Of a stretch of 64,000 nt of DNA, positions 46,143 through 56,934 are shown one piece after another. The stretch comes from Callorhinus ursinus. Its lineage: Eukaryota; Chordata; Mammalia; Carnivora; Otariidae. The position numbers and the translations under genes are program-made. Location of the stretch: contig NW_020312775.1 in assembly GCF_003265705.1 (NCBI RefSeq), positions 9,553,293 through 9,617,292 of the forward strand, read 5' to 3'. The notes below the pieces were generated by a model. It saw nothing but the letters and a program-made list of their open reading frames with translations, was not told the DNA's origin and ran no database searches. The stretch's first letter is position 1, and every line of letters starts with the position of its first letter.

Positions 46143-47148
46143 TACTGTGTTTTTGTTTGCTTGTTTGTTTCTATATCATTTATTTTTGCTGTAATCTTTC
46201 TTTTCCTCTTTTTGTTAGTTTTAAGTACCACTTTTTTTGCATCCCATATATTTTGTATTGTTGTTTCCCTTTTCACTTGTTTCCATGTATTTTTTAATAT
46301 CCTTTTTAATTTCTTGGTTAACCAATTCATTCTATACAAGGATGTTCTTTTAACCTCCATGTATTTGTTGTCATTCCCCATTTTTTCTTGTGGTTCACTT
46401 CAAGTTTGATGGCATTTTGGACATAAAATATGCATGGTATAATCTCAATCTCTTTTATTCTTGTTGAGGCCTGATTTGTGACCTGCTGGAGAATGTCGAT
46501 GTAACTGCAAAAAGACTGTATTCTGCTGCTTTAGGATGAAATGTACTGAATATATCTGTTAAGTCCATCTGGTCGAGTGTGTCATTCAAGTCCATTGTGT
46601 TTGCTGATTTTCTGCTTAAATGATCTGTCCATTCCTATAAATGGGATGTTAAAGTCCCTTACTATTATTGTATTGTTATCAATGAGTTACTTTATGATTA
46701 GTTGATTTATATATTTGGGTGCTCCCAAGTTGGGGACAGAAATATTTACAGTTTTAGATCATGTTGTTTTGGATAGACTCCCTTGTTATGATACAGTACC
46801 AGCCTTCATCTCTTGTTATAGTCTTAGGTTTAAAATCTAGTTTGTGTCATATAAATATGTCTATTTGGCTTTCTTTTGACATCCATTAGCATGATAAATT
46901 GCTCTCCATTACCTTATTTTCAACGTGCATGTATTTTTAGGTCTAAAATGAGTCTCTTGTAGGAAGCATATAAATGGGTCTTGTTTTTTAATCTATTTTG
47001 ACACCTGTGCTTTCGATTGGAGGGAGCATTTAGTCCATTTACATTCAGATTGATTATTGATAGATACAAATTTAGTACCATTGTATTACTTGTTAAATCA
47101 TTGTTTCTGGAGATTTTCTCTGTTCCTTTTTAGTCTTTGTTACTTTTT

Positions 47149-47731
47149 TAAAATTTTTATTATGTTATGTTAATCACCATACATTACATCATTAGTTTTT
47201 GATATAGTGTTCCATTATTCATTGTTTCCATATAACACCCAGTGCTCCATTCAGTACATGCCCTCTTTAAGACCCATCACCAGGCTAACCCATCCCCCTA
47301 CCCCTCCCCTCTAGAACCCTCAGTTTGTTTCTCAGCGTCTGTAGTCTCTCATGGTTCGTCTCCCCCTCTAATTTACACCCCTTCATTTTTCCCTTCCTGC
47401 TATATATATATATATTTTTAACATATAATGTATTATTTGTTTCAGAGGTACAAGTCTGTGATTCAACAGTCTTACACAATTCACAGCACTCACCATAGCA
47501 CATACCCTCCCCAATGTCTATCACCCAGCCACACCAACCATCCCACCCCTCACCACTCCAGCAACTCTCAGTTTCTTTTCTGAGATTAAGAATGCCTCAT
47601 ATCAGTGAGATCATATGATACATGTCTTTCTCTGATTGACTTATTTCGCTCAGCATAATACCTTCCAATTCCATCCATGATATTGCAAATGGCAAGATTT
47701 CATTCCTTTTGATGGCTGCATAATATTCCAT

Positions 47732-47777
<46 letters not shown>

Positions 47778-48238
47778 AAATCTTCTTTATCCATTCATCT
47801 GTCGATGGACATCTTGGCTCTTTCCATAGTTTGGCTATTGTGGACATTGCTGCTATAAACTTTGGGGTGCATGTACCCCTTTGGATCCCTACATTTGTAT
47901 CTTTGGGGTAAATACCCAGTAGTGCAATTGCTGGGACATATGATAGCTCTATTTTAAACTTTTTGAGGAACTTCCATACTGTTTTACAGAGTGGCTACAC
48001 CAGCTTGCATTTCTACCGACAGTGTAGGAGGGTTCCCCTTTCTCTGCATCCCCATCAACATCTGTTGTTTCGGAACTTGTTAATTTTAGCCATTCTGACT
48101 GGTGTGAAGTGGTATCTCATTGAGGTTTTGATTTGGATTTCCATCATGCCAAGTGACGTGGAGTTTTTTCATGTGTCTGTTGGCCATTTGGAAGTCTTTG
48201 GGGAAATGTCTGTTCATGTCTTCTGCCCATTTCTTTTT
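47149..48238 (-). mobile_element. Young LINE-1 3' end W
   Basis: Reverse 3' UTR (TTATGTTAATCACCATACAT to CCCTCCCCAATGTC) and about 700 bases of ORF2 C-terminus. Peptides [20 protein letters not shown] and [17 protein letters not shown] are intact in frame at 47,597-47,700. It is 5'-truncated at TTCTGCCCATTTCTTTTTTA. Confidence 0.93.
47732..47775. repeat. (TG)n(TA)n microsatellite inside L1
   Basis: TGTGTGTGT followed by about 17 TA units, at the same ORF2 site expanded in other copies of this window. Confidence 0.95.
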
Positions 48239-48604
48239 TATATATATATGCAAATTTATTGAGGATTTTAAGTATGCATTTACATTGAAAAAATAATTAC
48301 TTTGATTAGATTTATGCTTTAAATATGGCTCTTTTTTGATGGTTGCAAGAGAAAAAAATTTTCATTAGTTAATTAACAAACATAAAATAGTTGCCTACAA
48401 TGATCCAAGCAGTATGCTAAATATTGATGGTACAAAGATAGTCTAGCTGGGAGAAAAATAAACATAAACATAAAGTAAACACAGAAAGATAAATATTTAC
48501 AATGTTATATAATAGTGGTACTGGCACTTAAATCATATGTTGCTACCAGTGTATATATAGAAAATCTTAGCTTCATTAGTAATCCATTGTGGGTTATTTT
48601 TATT
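48239..48604. other. Unplaced AT-rich DNA between two L1s
   Basis: No recognised repeat or gene. Confidence 0.5.
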
Positions 48605-49621
48605 TATTTATTTTATTTTTATTTATTTTTTTTAAATTTTTTATTGTTATGTTCATCACCATATATTACATCATTTGTTTTGGTGTAGTGTTCCATGATT
48701 CATTGTTTGTTCATAACACCCAGTGCTCCATGCAGAATGTGCCCTCTTTAATACCCATCACCAGGCTAACCCATCCCCCTACCCTCCTCCCCTCTAGAAC
48801 CCTCAGTTTGTTTTTCAGAGTCCATCATCTCTCCTGGTTCGTCTCCCCCTCTGACTTACTACCCTTCATTCTTCCTCTCCTGCTATCTTCTTCTTTTTCT
48901 TTTTTCTTAAAATATGTTGCGTTATTTGTTTCAGAAGTACAGACCTGTGATTCAACAGTCTTGCACAATTCACAGCGCTCACCATAGCACATACCCTCCC
49001 CAATGTCTATCACCCAGCCACCCCATCCCTCTCACCCCCAACCACTCCAGTAACACTCAATTTGTTCCTGAGATTAAGATTTCCTCATATCAGTGAGGTC
49101 ATATGATATATGTCTTTCTCTGATTGACTTATTTCACTAAGCATAACACCCTCCAGTTCCATCCACGTCGTTGCAAATGGCAAGATCTCATTCCTTTTGA
49201 TGGCTGCATAATATTCCATTGTGTATATATACCACCTCTTCTTTATCCATTCATCTGTCCATGGACATTTTGGCTCTTTCCACAGTTTGGCTATTGTGGA
49301 CATTGTTGCTATAAACATTGGGGTGCACACACCCCTTCGGGTCCCTACATTTGTATCTTTGGGGTAAATACCCAGTAGTGCAATTGCTGGATCGAATGGT
49401 AGCTCTAATTTCAACTGTTTGAGGAACCTCCATACTGTTTTCCAGAGTGGTTGCACCAGCTTGCATTCCCACCAACAGTGTAGGAGGGTTCCCCTTTCTC
49501 CACATGCCCGCCAACATCTGTCGTTCCCTGACTTGTTAATTTTAGCCATTCTGACTGGTGTGAGGTGGTATCTCATTGAGGTTTTGATTTGGATTTCCCT
49601 GATGCCGAGCGATGTTGAGCC
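48605..49621 (-). mobile_element. Young LINE-1 3' end X
   Basis: Reverse 3' UTR from an A/T-rich tail, then the ORF2 C-terminus up to GATGCCGAGCGATGTTGAGC. It is immediately followed by an inverted L1 piece and a plus-strand L1. Confidence 0.92.
49085..49621 (-). pseudogene. L1 ORF2 C-terminus, open to its natural end region
   Basis: About 178 in-frame codons: [77 protein letters not shown], ending [11 protein letters not shown]. This includes the cysteine-rich C-terminal segment ([19 protein letters not shown]). No stop or frameshift, so the copy is young. The open frame continues out of frame into the neighbouring inverted piece. Confidence 0.88.
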
Positions 49622-49909
49622 ATTCCTCTGGCTACTCGGAGTCTTTTCTGGTTCCATACAAATTTTAAGATTATTTGTTCCATTTCTTTGAAAAAAGTTG
49701 ATGGTGTTTTGATGTGGATTGCATTGAATATGTAGAGCTACCATATGATCCAGCAATTGCTATACTGGGTATTTGTCCCAAAGATACAAATGTAGGGATC
49801 CAAAGGGGTATGTGCACCCTGATGTTTATAGCAGCAATGTCCACAATAGCCAAACTGTGGAAAGATCCAAGATGTCCATGGACCGATGAATGGATAAAGA
49901 AGATGTGAT

Positions 49910-49913
<4 letters not shown>

Positions 49914-49961
<48 letters not shown>
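49914..49961. repeat. (CA)n microsatellite inside L1
   Basis: About 23 pure CA units at the ORF2 site that normally reads GTATATATACACAATGG. Purity suggests recent growth. Confidence 0.97.
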
Positions 49962-49963
<2 letters not shown>

Positions 49964-50000
49964 TGGAATATTATGCAGCCATCAAAAGGAATGACATCTT

Positions 50001-50202
50001 TTTTTTTTTTTAAAGATTTTATTTATTTATTTGAGAGAGAGAATGAGATAGAGATGGAGAGCACATGAGAGGGGGGAGGGTCAGAGGGAGAAGCAGACCC
50101 CCTGCCGAGCAGGGAGCCTGATGTGGGACTCGATCCCGGGACCCCAGGATCATGACCCGAGCCGAAAGCAGTCGCTTAACCAACTGAGCCACCCGGGCGC
50201 CC
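50001..50202 (-). mobile_element. CanSINE, young
   Basis: Complete minus copy with perfect 17-bp duplication AAAAGGAATGACATCTT (49,984-50,000 and 50,203-50,219). Several CpGs are intact (CTCGATCCCGG, GACCCGAGCCG, CCGGGCGCCC), which supports recent insertion. Confidence 0.98.
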
Positions 50203-50325
50203 AAAAGGAATGACATCTTGCCATATGGAACAATGTGGAAGGAACTGAAGGGTGTTATGCTGAGCGAAATAAGTCAATCAGAGAAAAACATGTATCATAT
50301 GACCTCACTGATATGAGGAATTCTT

Positions 50326-50511
50326 TTTTTTTTTAAAGATTTTATTATTTATTCATGAGAGACAGAGGAGGAGAGAGAGAGAGGGAGAGAGAGAGAGAGA
50401 AGCAGGCTCCCAAGGAGCAGGGAGCCCGATGCGGGACTTGATCCCAGGACCCTGGGATCATGACCTGAGCTGAAGGCAGACGCTTAACCATCTGAGCCAC
50501 CCAGGCGCCCC
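50326..50511 (-). mobile_element. CanSINE, young
   Basis: Minus copy with a different body, (GA)n-rich with GAAGCAGGCTCCCAAGGAGC. Perfect 18-bp duplication CTGATATGAGGAATTCTT (50,308-50,325 and 50,512-50,529). Confidence 0.98.
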
Positions 50512-50972
50512 CTGATATGAGGAATTCTTAATCTCAGGAAACAAACTGAGGGTTGCTGGAGTGGTAGGGAGTGGGAGGGATGGGGTGGCTGGGTGATAGA
50601 CATTGGGGAGGGTATGTGCTATGGTGAATGCTGTGAATTGTGCAAGGCTGTTGAATCACAGATCTGTACCTCTGAAACAAATAATACAATATATGTTAAA
50701 AAAAGAAGAAGATAGCAGGAGGGGAAGAATGAAGGGGGGAAATTGGAGGGGGAGATGAACCATGAGATACAATGGACTCTGAAAAACAAACTGAGGGTTC
50801 TAGAGGGGAGGGGGTGGGGGGATGGGTTAGCCTGGTGATGGGTCTTAAAGAGGGCATGTTCTGCATGGAGCACTGGGTGTTATACACAGACAATGAATCA
50901 TGGAACACTAAATCAAAAACTAATGATGTAATGTATGGTGGTTAACATAACAGTAAAAAAATTAAAAAAAAT

Positions 50973-51641
50973 CAAAATCAGGAGATGATCCTTTGTATAA
51001 AAAGATAAAAAGTGCACAGATGGCTTTCTCATTTTGTGAAGCTTCCAACACTACAAATGTATAATCACTAAAAATATGATAAAATACATGAAAATACTTT
51101 GAACTTACCTGGAATTCCTCCAAGCTCTTTGCCTTTCCTTTGGGGTCTGCTTCAGATTCAACATTAAATGATGTTTTATAAAGTTTTCTATTGAAAGTTA
51201 TGCTTTCATAAATATAATTGTTTACTAGTGTGCATTCAGCATCAATTTGAATTTTAAAGATAAGTTAATGGTATTATAATAAAATATTCATCTGATATTT
51301 TCAATCTATTATATCCATTGAATAAATTGCATATCTTCAAATTTGTGGTAGACCTTAAAAAATTCCCTCTTAAATTCCAGTCATGCATTCTATACCTAGT
51401 AAATATCTCAAATTATCCTATGTTCTGAAGAAAAGGGTTTCAGTTCTTTAAAATAGTTTCCTTTCTCCATTTTTTTATGAGAGATCAAGGCATAGAAATC
51501 ATTTGATTAAAAATGAATAAATAAGTAAGTAAATAATTAAAAACCATAGGAAAAACTCATTTATTTTCAGAAAGATTTTCCATCAATAAAATATCCTTTT
51601 TAAATAAAGCAAATTCAATATTATAAAATTCTCTCTCAAAT
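50973..51641. other. Unplaced AT-rich DNA
   Basis: No gene or repeat recognised after the L1 tail. Confidence 0.5.
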
Positions 51642-51653
51642 ATCCAATTATAG

Positions 51654-51848
51654 GGGCGCCTGGGTGGCTCAGATGCTTAAGCATCTGCCTTCAGCTCAGG
51701 TCATGATCCCAGATTCATGGGATCAAGCCCCACATCAGGCTCCTGGCTCAGCGGGGAGCCTGCTTCTCCTCCTGCCTCTCTCCCTGCTCATGCTTTCTCT
51801 CTCTGTATCTCTGTGTCTCAAATGAATAAATAAAATCTTTATAAAAAA
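51654..51848 (+). mobile_element. CanSINE
   Basis: Starts GGGCGCCTGGGTGGCTCAGA with a divergent GATGCTTAAGCATCTG head. Duplication ATCCAATTATAG at 51,642-51,653 and 51,849-51,860. Confidence 0.96.
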
Positions 51849-51860
51849 ATCCAATTATAG

Positions 51861-53269
51861 CCCCTCAAAACAAGAACAAATAAAACACACAACAAATTGT
51901 ACCTTGACAGGTATTTTTCACTGGTGAATAAACTAGCTAAATTAGAGAGTACACTAAAATTAGTTCACCTTTCCACACTAAATCCATGTTACGGGGTTAT
52001 AAAAAATGCATCATTTTGTGTGATATAATTCTTATATTCATAGTCTCCTTGCTGAATATTTAAGGGTCCTAAACAACTTGCATTTCTGAAACTTCAATCT
52101 AACCAGATTTTACCCTCAATGAGATGTATAGCAAGTTTTTCATAATGTCAACATCTTAATGGCAACTGCCATGGCATAGCCCTAGCTATATCTTTCATCT
52201 CAACAAATAGCCTGCACTACCATCAATAACTTCCACTGTCACTCCCAGAATGTTCAGGGATTGAATGTCCTCAAAAATTTTGGTAACTTCAAAAGCCCTC
52301 TAGGGTTTGATTTTAGTTTTGCACAATTTTAATGAGGTTTATTGCCTTGAGCCTTCAAAAATATTTGGGAAACAAAAGAGTATGATACTTCCCACTATAA
52401 AACACAACACTGCATCTCATTTCTTGCTGTAGTTTGCAGCATATATTTCTCTGAATCTGTTTCTTTAGTGACACAAGATAAATTTTCACCTTTCCCACAT
52501 CTTATGAGTACCTCCTAGTATGGGTCAGGTTATGTAGTGTATAGCTCTTTTAATTTCTCCCAGTAGTGCCTGATTTGGAGATCTTGGAGATTCAGGAGAG
52601 CTTCCCATCTTTGTCATATATATTATTTATCCTTCCTGCTTAGATACAAAGTCACTTATATAGGAAAAACCCTGCATTTCTATCCATCCTAAATTTTTCA
52701 AATAGTAACCCTATTACCTTAACTATAACATCCCTTGGAAAATTGGGTGGATCTTCTACAGAGACATAAATAATATGACCCACATGACTGACCTTTCTTT
52801 GAGGCAAAAGGGCATAAAACATGAGATAATCTGTAGAAAAGGGGAAAATTAATTTGCTTGAGACATAAAATCTTATTTGCTTCTATATCCCTAATACTCA
52901 TAACACAGAACTTGATGACAAACTGGCTCTTGAAATGGCTACTGAAAACAGCCTCCAAAGAGAGGATGATTACCATTCTAAGAATGTCCTCCAAAGTGCT
53001 CTAGTTTAAATGAAAAAGGGAGAACATTTGAGTGGGATCCATTGATTTATTACTTATCCAGTTGTTAGAAAATATTATTTGAACAGACAATAAAAACTAG
53101 AAAATCACAAAGGGAGAACATGGCCCTTCAGAAATAAAGACGGCCTAGATAGAGCTTAGGTGGAACTCAAGTAAGTCCTGGAAAAGAGAAATATGATCAA
53201 AGTGAGATAAAAAGAATTCATGTGAAAGGTCAAGTGGTTATAAAGAAATAAGTGTTTATTTGTTATTAA
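51861..53269. other. Unplaced DNA, 1.4 kb
   Basis: No repeat family recognised. A 91-codon minus frame at 52,719-52,994 (MEDILRMVIILSLEAVF start) has no motif I know. It is flanked by ordinary AT-rich DNA, with no splice-like or poly-A evidence. Confidence 0.45.
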
Positions 53270-53512
53270 TTTATTTAAATTCAATTAGTTAACATATATT
53301 GTACCATTAGTTTCAGATGTAGAGTTCAGTAATTCATCAGTTGCATATAACACCCAGTGCTCATTATATCACATGCCCTCCTTAATGCCCATCGCCCAGT
53401 TACCCATCTTCCCAGCCACCTCCCCTCCAGCAACCCTGTTTGTTTCCTATAGTTAAGAGTCTCATGTTTTTTCTCCCTCTCTGATTTCATCTTATTTTAT
53501 TTTTCCATCTTG

Positions 53513-55208
53513 GTGGGAATTTTGGCATCCATGTTCATTAGGGTTATTGGTCTGAAATTCTCCTTATTGGTGGGGTCTTTGCCTGGTTTTGGGGTCAAGG
53601 CAATGCTGGCCTCATAAAAAGAGTTTGGAAGTTTTCTTTCCATTTCTGTTTTTTTTTTTAATCAGCTTCAAAAGAATAGGTATTAATTCTTTAAATGTTT
53701 GGTAGAATTCCTCTGGGAAGACATCTGGTCCTGGACTCTTGTTTGTTGAGAGATTTTTGATTACTGCTTCAGTTTCCTAGCTGGTTATGTGTCTGTTAAG
53801 ATTTTCTATTTCTTCCTGTTTCTATTTTGGTAGTTTTATATCTCTAAGAATGCTTCCATTTTTTTCCAGATTGCTTAATTTGTTGGCATATTGTTGCTCA
53901 TAATATGTTCTTATAATTGTTTGTATTGCCTTGGTGTTGGTTTTGACTCTCCCTTTTCATTCATGATTTTATTTATTTGGGTCCTTTCTCATTGTTTTTT
54001 GATAAGTTGGCCAGGGTTTTATCAATCTTATTAATTCTTTCAAAGAACCAGCTCCTAGTTTCATTCATCTGTTCTACTGTGAATTTATTTTCTATTTCAT
54101 TGATTTATGCTCTGATCTTTATTATTTCTCTTCTCCTGCTTGGTTTAGGCTTTATTTGCTGTTCTTTCTCAGGCTTCTTTAGGTGTAATATTAGGTTGTG
54201 TATTTGAGACCTTTCTTGTTTCTTGAGAAAGGCTTGTATTGATGTATGATTCCCCTTTAGGACTGCCTTTGCAGCATCTCAAAGGTTTTGAAGAGTTGTG
54301 TTTTCATTTGTTTTCATGAATTTTTAAAATTCTTAATTACCTGGTTGACCCATTCATTCTTTAGTAGGATCTTCTTTAGCTTCCATGTATTTGAGTTCCT
54401 TCCAAATTTCCTCTTGTGATTGAGTTCAAGTTTCAAAGCATTCTGTCTGAAAATATGCAGGGGAAGATCCCAATCTTTTGTTAATATTTGAGGCCTGATT
54501 TGTGACCCAGTATATGATCTATCTTGGAGAATGTCCCATATTCACTTGAGAAGAATATGTATTCTGTTGCTTTAGGATGGAATGCTCTGAAAATATCTGT
54601 GAAGTCCATCTAGTCCAGTGTGTTATCCAAAGCCCTTGTTTCCTTGGTGATATTTTGCTTAGATGATCTGTCCATGCTCTGACTGGGGTATTAAAGTCCC
54701 CTATGATTATTGTATTACTATCAATGTGTTTCTTTAATTTGGTTATTAATTTGTTGATATAATTGGCTGCTCCCATGTTAGGGGCATAAATGTTTACAAT
54801 TGCTAGATCTTCTTGTTGGATAGATGCTTTAAGTGTGATATAGTGTCCCTCTTCATTTCTCTATACAGTTTTTGGTTTAAAATCTAATTTGTCTAATATA
54901 ATGATTGTTAACCCAGTTTTCTTTTAATGTCCATTAGCATGATAAATGGTTCTCTACCCCCTCACTTTCAATCTGGGGGTATCTTTACATCTAAAATGAG
55001 TCTCTGGAAGATAGCATAACAATGGGTCTTGCTTTTTTATCCAATCTGATCCCCAGTGCCTTTCGATTGGCGTATTTAGCCCATTTTCATTCAGAGTAAC
55101 TATTAAAAGATATCGATTTAATGCCAGTGTATTACTTGTAAAGTCACTGTTTGTGTAGATTTTCTCCGTTCCTTTCCTGTCTATGTTACTTTTGGGCTCT
55201 CTCTTCAC
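53513..55208 (-). pseudogene. L1 ORF2 (endonuclease and start of RT), truncated
   Basis: ORF2 makes the endonuclease and reverse transcriptase used for target-primed insertion. N-terminal peptides at 55,208-54,954: YLLIVTLNENGLNTPIERH, DWIKKQDPLLCYLPETHF. The glutamine of the usual QETH motif is proline, though the metal-binding glutamate is kept. Further on is GDFNTPVRAWTDH (54,776-54,519). The later part down to 53,513 is RT sequence with frameshifts. The first Met shown may not be the original start. Confidence 0.82.
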
Positions 55209-55224
55209 TTAAAGGAGCCCCTTT

Positions 55225-56190
55225 ATTATTTTTTGCAGGGCTGGTTTAGTGATTACAAATTCCTTTAGTTTCTATTTGTCCTGGAAGCTCTTTATCTTTC
55301 CTTGTATTCTCAACGAATCCTTGCTGGATAAAATATACTTGGCTGCATTTTTTTTTCTCATTTAACACCTTGAATATATCATGCCAGTCCTTTCTGGCAT
55401 GCCAGGTCTCTGTGGATAAGTATGCTGCCCATCTGAAGTTTCTACCCTTGTAGGTTATGGACCTCTTTTCCTGTGTGGCTTTCAGGATTTTCTCTTTGTC
55501 TCTGAGATTTGCAAGTTTCACTGTTAGATGTAGGGGAGTTGACCTATTTTTATTGATTTTGAAGGGGGTTCTCTCTGCCTCCTGCACTTGAATGCCTGTT
55601 TCCTTCCCCAGATTAAGGAAGTCCTCAGGTATAATTTGCTCCAATATACATTTTGCACCTCTCTTTCTTTCCTCTTCTTCTGGTATCCCAGTTATTCTAA
55701 TATTGTTTTGCTTTATGGTATCACTTATCTCTTGAATTCTCCTCTCATGACCCAGTAGTTGCTTATCTTTTTCTCAGCTTCTTTATTCTCCATCATTGTG
55801 TCTTCTATATCACAAATTCTCTCTTCTGTCTCCTTTATCCTAGCAGTTAGAGGCTCCATTTTTTATTCATCTCATTAATAACCTTCTTCATTTTGACTTG
55901 ATTAGATTTTAGTTCTTTTATTTCTCCAGAAAAGGATTCTCTGGTGTCTTCTATGCTTTTTGCCAGCCCAGCTAGTGACTTTCTAATCATTTTTCTAAAC
56001 TGTAGTTCTGAACACCTTATTTATATCCATAGTGATTAAGTCCCTGGCTATCAGTACTGCCTCTTGTTCTCCTTTTTGAGGTAAGTTTTTCCATCTTGTT
56101 ATTCTGTCTGGAGAATGATGAATAAGAGAACAAAATACTAAAATGGTAACAATGACCCCAAAGAAATATACACTAAACAAATCAGAAGAA
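55225..56190 (-). pseudogene. L1 ORF1, decayed
   Basis: C-terminal RNA-binding part at 55,644-55,246: EDFLNLGKETGIQVQEAERT, then KINKNRSTPLHLTVKLANLR, then KEKILKATQEKRSITYKGRN and STETWHARKDWHDIFKVLNE, all typical for carnivoran L1 ORF1p. N-terminal part near 56,110-56,000: ITRWKNLPQKGEQEAVLIAR. Frameshifts break the coiled-coil part between them. The original start is not identifiable. Confidence 0.85.
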
Positions 56191-56213
56191 ACCCAAAACT
56201 AGAAAAAAAAATT

Positions 56214-56900
56214 AAAAAAAGAATATAATCAGAGAAGTGAACAGAACAGAGTAATACACTGGATCTTGTGTGTATTTTGGTCTGTTTTTTTTTTTTTTAG
56301 AAAACTAGATCTCAAAATTATAAAGAAAGAAATACTTATAAATGTACAAAAATAAAATTAAATACATTGAAATGATAGAATGTAACTGTAAAAATGAAAA
56401 TTAAAAGACAAAAAAAAAGAAAGGAATGCAAACAGACACGTGAACACAACAGAGATTGAACCTGAGTCTGTTTTGGTCTGTTTGTTAGATGAAACTACAT
56501 CCCAAAGTTGTAAGGAAATAAAAACTTATATATATATACGTATATATATATATATATATATATACGTATATATATATAAAATTAAATACATTGAAAGGAT
56601 ATAATATAACTGAAAAGATGAAAATTTTAAAAGGTTAAGAAGAAGAAGAAAGAGAGAGAATATGATCATACTGGTGAAAAGAACAGAGCAACACACTAGA
56701 TTCTGGGTGTATTTTGGTCTGTTTGTTAGAAAAAACTGCATCTAATAATTATAATGAAAGCAAAATAAATATATATATACACATGAACACACAAAAATAA
56801 AATTAAATACAGTGAAAGGATAAAATGTAAGTGTAAAATATGAAAATTAAAAAAAAGTTGATAAAATAAGAAATTGGTTGAAAAGAGGAAAGAAAAAATT
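56214..56900. repeat. Three diverged ~200-240-bp tandem repeats in the L1 5' region
   Basis: Each unit has a GAACAGAG- or GAACACAACAGAG-like start, TTTTGGTCTG (56,275, 56,471 and 56,712), an AAACTAGATC/AAACTACATC/AAACTGCATC segment, AAAATTAAATACATTGAAA and a TGAAAATTAAAA-like end. They lie between the 5' UTR and ORF1 of element Z. Element R lacks them. Confidence 0.85.
56528..56577. repeat. TA tract with two ACGT interruptions
   Basis: (TA)n with two TACGTA interruptions, itself nearly palindromic, in the second unit of the tandem block. Confidence 0.95.
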
Positions 56901-56934
56901 AAAAGACTAAAGATCCAAAAAAAAAAAACATGAA

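Larger units (their letters stand above)
42752..47148 (-). mobile_element. LINE-1 element V, ORF2 nearly complete in length
   Basis: The 3' UTR (42,752-42,990) is followed by ORF2 in reverse through C-terminus, RT (43,830-45,900) and endonuclease (46,155-47,130), ending near the ORF2 start. Peptides: MEYYSAVKKNEILPFEMTWM-type at 43,237-42,995; [19 protein letters not shown] near 44,290. The RT box near 44,920-44,935 has lost one base. SINEs at 43,620 and 45,941 interrupt it. 5'-truncated; no ORF1. Confidence 0.88.
49622..50972 (+). mobile_element. Young LINE-1 Y with inverted 5' piece
   Basis: 49,736-50,972 is plus-strand L1 from ORF2 ([38 protein letters not shown]) to the 3' end (GATGTAATGTATGGTGG, then an A-rich tail). 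49,622-49,735 is the ORF2 part that lies upstream in L1, but inverted (TTCTGGTTCCATACAAATTT). This is the layout produced by twin priming. Two SINEs and a (CA)n tract lie within it. Confidence 0.85.

Noticed and set aside
49671..49961. Frames beginning with a Cys-Val repeat
   Set aside because: Translation of the (CA)n tract within an L1.
52719..52994. 91-codon minus frame as a gene
   Set aside because: Length expected by chance in this composition; no start context, motif or exon signals.
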